Positions 40,965-48,049 of a stretch of 48,049 nucleotides of DNA are shown here, in pieces. The translations under genes were made by a program, and so were the position numbers. Source of the DNA: Fragilaria crotonensis (lineage: Eukaryota; Bacillariophyta; Fragilariophyceae; Fragilariales; Fragilariaceae); NCBI GenBank assembly GCA_022925895.1, contig JAKSYS010000494.1:1-48049 (forward strand). Reading direction: 5' to 3'. Each line of letters begins with the position of its first letter. The first letter of the stretch is position 1. The notes beneath the pieces are model-generated. The model ran no database searches, was not told the DNA's origin, and worked only from the letters and a program-made list of their open reading frames with translations.

Positions 40965-42839
40965 CTATTCACAAATTCTCGCAAGAATGAGGGTCGTCAC
41001 TCGGACAACCTCGGAGAACGAGAGTTGATGCCACACAGTTGTCGTCGCTCCATCCCTTGAAGTTCCGTAGGGTACCAAGAAGCGAACGGTGGGATTGTTG
41101 AGCACAAAACATGCAGTAACATGTGAAGCGACCGCGTCCATGTTCCCATCACAACGGCCAAATTCTCTTGACATACCCAGGAGGAACGTCATAAACATCA
41201 CATTTCCTGAAATGTTGTTCCGACGACCATCATATGTCTCGCAAAAGAGTACATCGCAGGCTTGGAATGGCACAGCTGGCAAGTGCATGCCGTCGAGGAC
41301 ATTTGCTAGACCGGTAGGTGGCATACAAACAAGGTTTCCAACTGTTTGGGGCATTGCCGACGACGCATCCCCGATTGCGAATGGCGCTGTAACAGCACTT
41401 TGCGAACATGATTGATAATTGAGGCTCTCCCCACCATAACACTTCTCGGCTTCGAAGCTCTGCTTGTGTGCTTCGTGGTCACTCTGGTCCAAACGTTTGA
41501 CTCGTTTGCAACTAGTTTGCATGGATTCTTTCTGATCTGAGTTGCCCTCGATATCGTCACCTGCCGAGGCCTCCCTTTTCGTGCTGACAACGCAAGATTC
41601 CTTTCTCATGGCAAGTTTGAGGGGATTACGTCCACTTGGTTTCGCTTGCAAAGTCTTGAATTCCGGAGAAACGCTCTCCGTCGCAGTGAAAAAAGTGGAA
41701 TCGATGTGGATACTGGTGTCGTTCAGATCTACCATCTCCAGATTGGCCTTCTCGTTGCAGGGACTGACGACGGACACGAGTTCTCTAGGCGACATGCACT
41801 GGTCAACTTGGAGAAAGGGTCTCTTGGTGGACGCGCCGTCTCCCACTTCCTCCTGGAGAGAATCCTGCATGAGGGGTGGAACGTCAGCAATCAGTCGCTT
41901 GCGTTGTAAGATCTTGTAATTGAGGTTTGGTCGGGAAGGAAGATTGATGCGGCATGGAGATTGAAGATCCCACGTTGCGATTGCCACCGACGACGTATGC
42001 ATAGGGTCATGGCGAGAGTCGTCCTTGAAAATACCTGAGATCGTGGCACGTGGTGCCACGTTTTTGTCGTCAAAAAATCGTTGGTTACATGGGGTTGTCG
42101 CAGCATTTCGAAGTTCCTGTAACTCTTCTTGAGTTTTCAAGGCAATCGCGTTTGCAAGGACAATTCTGTGAACCTCCTCAATGGTTGGGTCGTCGGTTGG
42201 TATGACATTGACTGTGACAGTGACTGAACTCAAGGCGTTTTGAGGTCGTTGAGGAGGTAGAATGATAGAATTTCGACGCTTGTGGCTCCGCTTCGCATTG
42301 GTCTCCCTCGACGCAACTCTTGACGTGCGATCCAATGATTCGTTCAGTGCTCCGCGAATATCCATTTTCTTGGCAGCGTTCGATGTTCTTGTGCAAGGTC
42401 CTGTTACGGAGTATTGAAAATTCGTTGCATGAGGAGTGGATTTCCCCTGTTCAGAACGAGTAGAGACTGATTCGCATGGGTCACCTTTCATGTTGGAATG
42501 GAAATCGTCCCTTGTGTTGGTCGAACCTACCGGTAGAGCATTAGTCTCGTTGAAGGATGAAAGGTCTCTTTCGTTCAACATGTCGGAAATCGTTGAGACG
42601 AGGACGCTCTCATCGTCGATGGGGATCAATTTGCCGCTGCCTGCCCTCTTCTCCACAAATCTCCACCCTTCAACTTTCATCGACTCGAGGATGTACCGAG
42701 GCTTATTCATGACAAAGACGTCATCTCGAATCATTGTAAGAAGCCCGCAAAGACGACTGTTATCCCTCCATCTTGATAGAAGAATATCAATCTTGCCGAT
42801 GCTGTCTGTTGGAGGAATCAGCGGTATGGCGGTTGACAT
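40965..42839 (-). CDS. large protein with DUF6824-like segments at both ends
   Basis: A single-exon 624-aa protein. The last ~110 residues (CDVLFCETYDGRRNNISGN, then VASHVTACFVLNNPTVRFLVP) resemble the DUF6824 pattern common in diatom proteins: DVLCGRG, then GN..F, then VV..I...GGRFL. The first ~80 residues (IDILLSRWRDNSRLCGLL, then ILESMKVEGWRFVEK) follow the same spacing more weakly. The middle 400 residues are low-complexity, basic and Ser/Thr-rich, with several KR clusters (KRSHKRRNS) that could be nuclear-localisation signals. A regulatory nuclear role is conceivable but unproven. Copia element 2 lies 33 bp past its stop codon. It is divergent from the duplicated region at 43.0-43.4 kb. 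Confidence 0.55.
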   Translation of the reverse strand: MSTAIPLIPPTDSIGKIDILLSRWRDNSRLCGLLTMIRDDVFVMNKPRYILESMKVEGWRFVEKRAGSGKLIPIDDESVLVSTISDMLNERDLSSFNETNALPVGSTNTRDDFHSNMKGDPCESVSTRSEQGKSTPHATNFQYSVTGPCTRTSNAAKKMDIRGALNESLDRTSRVASRETNAKRSHKRRNSIILPPQRPQNALSSVTVTVNVIPTDDPTIEEVHRIVLANAIALKTQEELQELRNAATTPCNQRFFDDKNVAPRATISGIFKDDSRHDPMHTSSVAIATWDLQSPCRINLPSRPNLNYKILQRKRLIADVPPLMQDSLQEEVGDGASTKRPFLQVDQCMSPRELVSVVSPCNEKANLEMVDLNDTSIHIDSTFFTATESVSPEFKTLQAKPSGRNPLKLAMRKESCVVSTKREASAGDDIEGNSDQKESMQTSCKRVKRLDQSDHEAHKQSFEAEKCYGGESLNYQSCSQSAVTAPFAIGDASSAMPQTVGNLVCMPPTGLANVLDGMHLPAVPFQACDVLFCETYDGRRNNISGNVMFMTFLLGMSREFGRCDGNMDAVASHVTACFVLNNPTVRFLVPYGTSRDGATTTVWHQLSFSEVVRVTTLILARICE

Positions 42840-43697
42840 TGTTCGATGTATTCAAACTTCCCGATGAATTCAGAAAGTGAGCGGCAACCTCGAACGGTAG
42901 GTTTTTCAGTCAAGCTTCCTCGGGCTTGTATTTCCGAAACTCTGCGACTCCGAAAGTAAAGTCAAGCTCCCTCGGGCAATTTGTATCGCTAACAGGATTG
43001 GCATAGTCACGCGTTGCTTCTGAACCTTTCGTGGTATTATCTTAGACATTCGTTCTTTTAGAGTCACGAATTCGATTCACACATCCACTTAATGACTTTT
43101 CAAATGTTTAACATATGCGGGGCAATTTGATAAAGTCTACATATTCCACACTCTCAGTAACACTTGGCGTCGGCGATATCACACTGTACACGTGGTAAAA
43201 CGTGGTATTTGGTACTAGCTAGAGTGTAGTAGTGCACGTAATCGCAGTGGATGTCGCAGGTGGTCGTTCTTTCTTGAGAGTTACGAATTCGATTCACACA
43301 TCCACTTGAAGGCGGTTTAAACCTTTAACAAATGTGGGACAAATTGTCATGTGAGATACGGTACTCCTATTAATGTGATTAAAACGCCAAACCTCGGAGT
43401 ACTCTCAGTAACACTTGTGGAGTCGGTGATGTGTGGTGCAAGTAGTATAGTACAAGTACCTGGTAGTACTCGTCGCTCTCTAGCTAGTTGCAGTCATACA
43501 TTGTACACAAACTAGCAGTATGTACTATACGCACACCGTACACAACTACAAGCTTGAAGATTCGGGGAACGAACCGCAAACACTGCTCCATGAATATCAG
43601 AGCTGAGGACCCTCTTCCCGAGGTACTCTAGAGGGAGTACCAGTACGGTTGCCACTCACGACCATGCTTAGGAGATCGCAGACACCTCATTCACATT
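42840..43697. other. intergenic region with a duplicated block
   Basis: No gene is visible. It includes an imperfect pair TCAAGCTTCCTCGGGC / TCAAGCTCCCTCGGGC (42912-42978), the 43045-43440 duplication and GTAC-rich strings (43440-43560). Confidence 0.4.
43045..43440. repeat. diverged tandem duplication upstream of the 624-aa gene
   Basis: GAATTCGATTCACACATCCACTT occurs (shown in parts) at 43068 and again at 43285, and CTCTCAGTAACACTTG at 43151 and 43402. The block between is clearly related but diverged, so a ~217-bp segment was duplicated and one copy later gained about 34 bp. Confidence 0.65.
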
Positions 43698-45439
43698 TTA
43701 GGATTCTCCTGCCCATCCTGGGGCAACTATGTTCAACACCCCAACTGTGAGAGCATAGAGGATGGAGAGAAATGTGATCGAGAGAAAAATGGTGCCACCG
43801 ACTGCACTCTTCGACGTTTCGTGATTAAGTTTGGCCAGGTCATCCTTTGTTTTTGGAAGGAGTCCGACAAAAAGGATACCCGACATTTGACAGCAGGTCG
43901 TCAGCACAGTGAGGCTCACCAGTCCTGTAACAATGCCTTTCGACAAAGTTTCTTTTGAAACGTCCCAAATGCTTAACAGGGTCGTCGAGATGGCTGAACT
44001 TAGATTGAGGGCGGAGTTATTGACGGTCGTAAACATTGCATACGAGGCGCCCTCACTACCTGAGGGACACAAATGGACCATCATTATTGTTGTTGGCTGC
44101 AATCGTAAACCTAGTCAGATCGTTGTGAAGTACGGAAGGATAAAAAGCAATCACATAGACTTACCAAGAACTGAATGCCGGAGATAAATTCCGCGAACGC
44201 ATCGTCACCCAAGGCGAAGAGAAACGGCGATAGACCAAATGTAATCTTGTAAATGAGCAACACCTGCAAAGCCGAAAAGACACCGTTCAACAGTGTTGTG
44301 AATATATAAACAGAACGCCAACTCCACGTAATGAAGAAATATTTGTAGGCCAAAACTCCCAGATAGAGCAGTACATATGCCACGATCAGAATGATATTCA
44401 ATTCACTGGAGGTGAACCCGAGTACTACCTTTGAAAAATCACGCCACGCACCATTCGATACTTGCAAGAGATTGTACAAGTAGACAAAACCCATTGGCTG
44501 CCACACAGCGCGGCTGCAGACAGTCTTCCATATTTCCTGGCATTGCTCATAGGTAGATTTTACCTCGGCATGACGATCCTCGGATAGGTAGTAAAGCGTC
44601 GGCAATATTACAAGCGGAAGCATCGCCATGAGCGAAATCACGTAGTACGGTCCCAAGGCGGAGTAGATATAGGTCGAGCAAGGTGCTGCCACCATGACTC
44701 CAAAGAATCGACAGGCGTAGCAAGTCGATTGAAGGTGACCCTTTTCAATCTCAAGCTTTGCCTTCTCAGCGACAATCGAGTCACCCATAACGTCGGCCAA
44801 CCAGAACCCAGTTCCGAAGCCCAAGAGAGAGACGGAGAGAAAGCCTATTGAAGGAGCGTCAGCTGGAACACGGCCATCCACAATACCTGAGAGATCTGAA
44901 AACCAAATGAGACTCATAAAAGATACACTCGCCAAGACCCATCCGATTAACATGTACGACTTGCGACGATAGCCACTGATGGGGAAGTTGTCTGATAGAA
45001 ATCCGAAAACGAGCTTGAACGATGCAGGTAAGGACCGAATCGATGATACGGTGACCTGCTGTGCTTGTGTTGCTCCAAGGTCCAGCGGATATACATTGAT
45101 TAGCGGTCCAGAAAGGCCCTGAAGAATACCAACGAGGAGATAACAAGCAGGCACGGCCAAGTTTTCCTTCCGCAAGAGCTGGCATTCTCGAGGGACTCCA
45201 GGAGGATATAGCCAAGCGCTGAGTTTGGGTGAAAGCCAAGAGTCTTCTTGTTCGATCAATATTGGATGCAACATCTCTTCATCAGTGAACGCATCAGTTA
45301 TCACATCTTGACCGTGCTGCTTATTCGTAAGAGGCTCCATCTCGAACTGCATCGACTTGCCAGAAGCCTCCTCCTCTTGAACGTCTTCGTCCTCGTAGAA
45401 TTCAGCATCTGAAGATGCTTTCATTTTTGTGCGTTCCAT
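43698..45439 (-). CDS. folate-biopterin transporter (FBT/BT1) family membrane protein, two exons
   Basis: Proposed exons on the minus strand are 45439-44165 and 44096-43698 (557 aa). The 68-nt intron begins GTAAGT and ends TGCAG; the join reads GIQFLPTTIMMVHLCPSGSEG, a family-conserved segment. About twelve hydrophobic helices are present. Diagnostic parts are GILQGLSGPLINVYPLDLGA, FKLVFGFLSDNFPISGYRRK, and WLADVMGDSIVAEKAK with the acidic residues of helix 5. The family moves folates or pterins and related substrates across plasma or organelle membranes. The N-terminal ~90 residues are acidic and cytosolic (EFYEDEDVQEEE). An in-frame ATG at 45655 would add 72 residues but these look untranslated. 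No plastid leader is seen. Confidence 0.85.
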
Positions 45440-46266
45440 GTTATTACGCCGTCGACGCAGTGTGAGCATGTAGGTTTGAACACTGAATTGGCAGGTGGGT
45501 TTTGAGAGCTGATAGAGCAGACTCGCAGGCTGTGGTTTCCGCGACTCCTGTAATGCACAACGACTAAACCAAAGACGGAGTCTGGAGCCTGAAGTCAGCG
45601 GCCGTAGAGAAGCGGCACGGTATGCATGAATATCAGCACACTCTAGATATGACAATATGTGTCATAACGTCAAACGAGTTAACATACTGTACTGTCGTTA
45701 CATTAGTTCATGGTACTGTAGTACCATGTACCAGGTACTCCGAGTTCGATTTAGTGGGACGTATGACCATACAGTACATGTGAAATTTGAACACATTTCT
45801 ATCGAGTGACCATGGACGACCCATCCAGACTCCATACCTGGTACTGTACTGTACCTGGTACAACAAACGCAATATACGACAAGGTCTATGATATAATCCG
45901 GTGCGCCGGAAATTAGAACGTCAATCCAAAGACATAACGTCCATTTACCGACATGAATGGTCTGTTGACGTCCCCCTCTTTTCAGTCATAGTACAGTACT
46001 GGTAGAACCCTGTGTATACTGTACGTACAAGCACATGGATAGTTTCAGCGTGCTTTTGTTCTCGCGAACGGTTGTCTACCCTGAGTACTGTAGTAACACT
46101 AGTACCAGGTACCAGGTGGTCTCTACTAGCTAGTAGTAGTAGAGTTTTAGTATGATAGTAGTACAAAACACCCAAGTCGATTGCGAAAACTCCGACTGTT
46201 CGCGATTACTGCAGCAATTCATCTCACTTTGAGAGATTCGCAACAAGCTACCGGTAGACAATCGGA
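45440..46266. other. divergent intergenic region rich in GTAC palindromes
   Basis: Contains the promoters of the FBT-type and Rab genes. 45700-45870 is filled with CCTGGTACTGTACTGTACC-like strings, and 46085-46130 with CTAG/GTACCAGG strings. An in-frame extension of the FBT-type gene to 45655 is possible. Confidence 0.4.
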
Positions 46267-47138
46267 ATGTCCACCATGGCGAATCCTTCTCCTCGAGCCA
46301 AGAAGCACACCCTCAAGGTGATATTGCTTGGCGATTCCGGGTAAGAGCAAAGTGTGTCGGCCTACTGACTGGCGTGCCAGGTGAATAGGAGTGTTGCTAA
46401 CATGCTCATGCTCATTCGTCATTTCTAATATTACTCTGCAAGGGTCGGCAAGACGTCATTGATGAACCGATATTCGACAGGAAAGTTCACAGGTCAATAT
46501 AAGGCGACTATTGGAGCCGACTTCCTATCAAAAGAAATAGTCGTCACCATGCCCCTGACTGGCGAGAGGAAACTTTGTGTGCTGCAAATTTGGGATACAG
46601 CAGGCCAAGAACGATTTCAAAGTCTAGGACAGGGCTTTTATAGAGGTGCCGATGCGTGTATTTTGGTATATGATACAACGGATCCAGAGTCGTTGGATAA
46701 TTTGGATCACTGGCGAACTGACTTCCTTGATCAAGTGGGAGGTTCTACGAGCAGTCTGGCGCAAGCATTTCCATTTGTAGTGTTGGGCAACAAGGTCGAT
46801 AAGGTGAGCACAGGAGTCAGTCATGAGATGGAGTTTGTTCGCACGTTTATCGCTCACAGAAAGAACTATAGTTTAATGATCGACTCGTTCCCAGTGCTCG
46901 AGCAGAACAATGGTGCGTTCGAGCAGCAGGAGGCTCGGGTAGTTTACCTTACTTTGAGACGTCGGCCAAACATGCCATCAATGTGGAAGAAGCATTTTCC
47001 GAGGCCGCTACGCTAGCGATACTGCACGAGGAAAAGAAGCGGTTGGCGCAACCACAACTTTTTGTTCCGCCCACGCAACCACTGGATTTGAATCGACATG
47101 AGAGAAACGCGTCCCACATGAGAAATGGATGCTGCTGA
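46267..47138 (+). CDS. Rab7-type small GTPase, three exons
   Basis: Proposed exons are 46267-46340, 46443-46803 and 46872-47138 (233 aa). Intron 1 splits the P-loop codon (donor GTAAGA, acceptor GCAAG). Intron 2 begins GTGAGC and ends TATAG, and splicing it gives [20 protein letters not shown], the normal Rab sequence, where the unspliced frame diverges. Motifs are GDSGVGKT (22-29), switch Thr47, WDTAGQE (75-81) with catalytic Gln80, NKVD (141-144) and ETSAK. The C-terminus is a Cys-Cys pair (RNGCC), the dual geranylgeranylation signal. Switch sequences ([13 protein letters not shown]) match Rab7, which directs late endosome/vacuole traffic. All GTP-binding residues are present. The start could also be the second Met four codons in. 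Confidence 0.88.
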
Positions 47139-47558
47139 GCACATTGTCTAATCCGAAATTCCCTTAGTATCATTGAGATTGTAGCACAAAGCAACGACAT
47201 GTTGAGTACTGAGCTACCCGGTAGGTCGCGATGCTCTCTTGCGTAAAACCCAGTAAACGCCAACGCTGGCCTGGTAACTAAGTGTCGAATGCATAACCAG
47301 AAGGCAGGAGGCGAGACAACACACCGAAGATTTTGATCGAGACATAGGTCATACGTCCTACCAACGAGGCAGTCGTGTTGAATGGAAATGCTTGTTGGCT
47401 TCCTGACGCGTGGTGTGCATTCGCGACGTACGCATTTGACACATCATCGACGTTGCAGGGAAGCCGGGCTACGTTGCCAACTCTATTTATCAATAGAAGC
47501 TCTAGTTTAGCACGTAATCGTTGCGGATGGGTCATCCATAGCTCGTTGATTAAAACTC
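47139..47558. other. intergenic region between convergent Rab and glutaredoxin genes
   Basis: Holds the 3' flanks of both genes; no other gene is visible. Confidence 0.4.
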
Positions 47559-48002
47559 TTAAATCCCGAGAAGTTTCTGCAGCTTCCCAGACTTAGCTGC
47601 CGCCTGCGTCACATCATTTCCTCCTAGATGCTCTCCCTTGATAAAAACATTGGGAACAGTTCGTTGCCCAGTAAGAGTTTTCAATGCGTCCTGAATAGCA
47701 GCTCCATTGTCCACCTCATCAAGTTCGATTACCTTAGCATCGATCTTAAGATCATTCATCAAGTTCTTTGTAGCCGTACAGAACGGACAGTAAGTCTTGG
47801 AGAAGACAACAACGTCGGACAAGCCAATCTCCGACTTGACAAAATCTGAAGGGTCGGTCGACATTTGGCGAACTGTGACGAAAGCTCTTGGAACAAATGA
47901 TGCCGAAGCATGGGTCAAGGACAAACAACTGGCTGGGCGCGCAACGAACGCACTGGTGCTGGCGGCGAAAAACGTTGTAAGAGCAAGAACTGGGATCTTC
48001 AT
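47559..48002 (-). CDS. monomer-type glutaredoxin (CPFC), plastid leader
   Basis: A single-exon 147-aa protein. The N-terminus is a signal peptide with STSAF|VARP, the diatom plastid site, followed by a transit-like Ser/Arg-rich stretch to about residue 45. The glutaredoxin fold then shows the dithiol active site YCPFC (71-75), TVPNVFI (115-121) with the cis-Pro, and the glutathione-binding GG (127-128). It reduces disulphides or glutathionylated proteins using glutathione, presumably in the stroma. The CPxC type differs from CGFS glutaredoxins that carry Fe-S clusters. The start ATG lies 47 bp from the window end, so the promoter is cut off. Confidence 0.9.
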   Translation of the reverse strand: MKIPVLALTTFFAASTSAFVARPASCLSLTHASASFVPRAFVTVRQMSTDPSDFVKSEIGLSDVVVFSKTYCPFCTATKNLMNDLKIDAKVIELDEVDNGAAIQDALKTLTGQRTVPNVFIKGEHLGGNDVTQAAAKSGKLQKLLGI

Positions 48003-48049
48003 TGCGTCGCGCTGATGGGATGTGTCGTTGAGTGTGGTGGTGAAGTTGT

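Noticed and set aside
45440-45655. Extended N-terminus of the FBT-type transporter from ATG 45655
   Set aside because: The extra 72 residues are Arg/Ser-rich without family similarity; the ATG at 45439 begins a normal acidic N-terminus. The extension is not excluded.
1-48049. CRISPR arrays, bacterial operons, rRNA or tRNA genes
   Set aside because: No regularly spaced identical repeats, Shine-Dalgarno context, rRNA sequence or tRNA cloverleaf was recognised; introns and plastid leaders mark nuclear eukaryotic DNA.

Overview
The window is nuclear DNA of a photosynthetic eukaryote with a red-lineage secondary plastid, most probably a diatom. The evidence is: short GT-AG introns (about 60-200 nt); N-terminal signal peptides with an ASAF-like cleavage site (SASAF, STSAF, HAF, TGF) on several proteins; a light-harvesting protein with the HGRLAML/NGRMAML helices; Ty1/copia elements of the diatom CoDi type; and no operons or Shine-Dalgarno context. 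The species cannot be fixed from the sequence.

Layout. 1-1777: a 0.9-kb tandem duplication whose units are bounded by TGTCAGAT inverted repeats. 2.0-5.2 kb: a frameshifted METTL21-like methyltransferase, a three-exon aldo/keto reductase and a divergent ELO-type elongase. 5.2-7.4 kb: gene-free, with hairpins and diverged repeats. 7.4-14.5 kb: copia element 1 on the minus strand, with nearly identical LTRs but frameshifted gag-pol. 15.1-22.3 kb: a cluster rich in probable plastid proteins (LHC-like protein, YgfZ/GcvT-like folate-binding protein, PsbW-like protein, two small leader-bearing unknowns) plus a 102-aa membrane protein. 23.5-26.8 kb: a polytopic membrane protein and a TMEM53/DUF829-type protein, convergent. 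27.7-29.1 kb: a dead PIF/Harbinger transposase. 31.1-33.9 kb: an intact piggyBac-type element with a layered TTAATTAA/CCCC terminal structure. 33.95-40.93 kb: copia element 2 (minus strand) with LTRs that look identical. 41.0-48.0 kb: a protein with two DUF6824-like ends, an FBT-family transporter, a Rab7-type GTPase and a plastid-type glutaredoxin.

How the genes relate: the host genes are ordinary single-copy nuclear genes. Several probable plastid proteins lie together, and two palindromic TGACGTCA (CRE-like) sites lie upstream of plastid-protein genes. About 40% of the window is transposon.

The strongest unusual signal is in copia element 2. Gag and pol are in the same frame, separated only by a UGA followed by CUAG, which is a known leaky-stop context, and pol has no nearby ATG. 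The same element carries YTDN in place of YVDD in its reverse transcriptase and a chromodomain-like segment between integrase and reverse transcriptase.

Exon models were assembled by reading splice sites and reading phase; none has been checked against transcripts.
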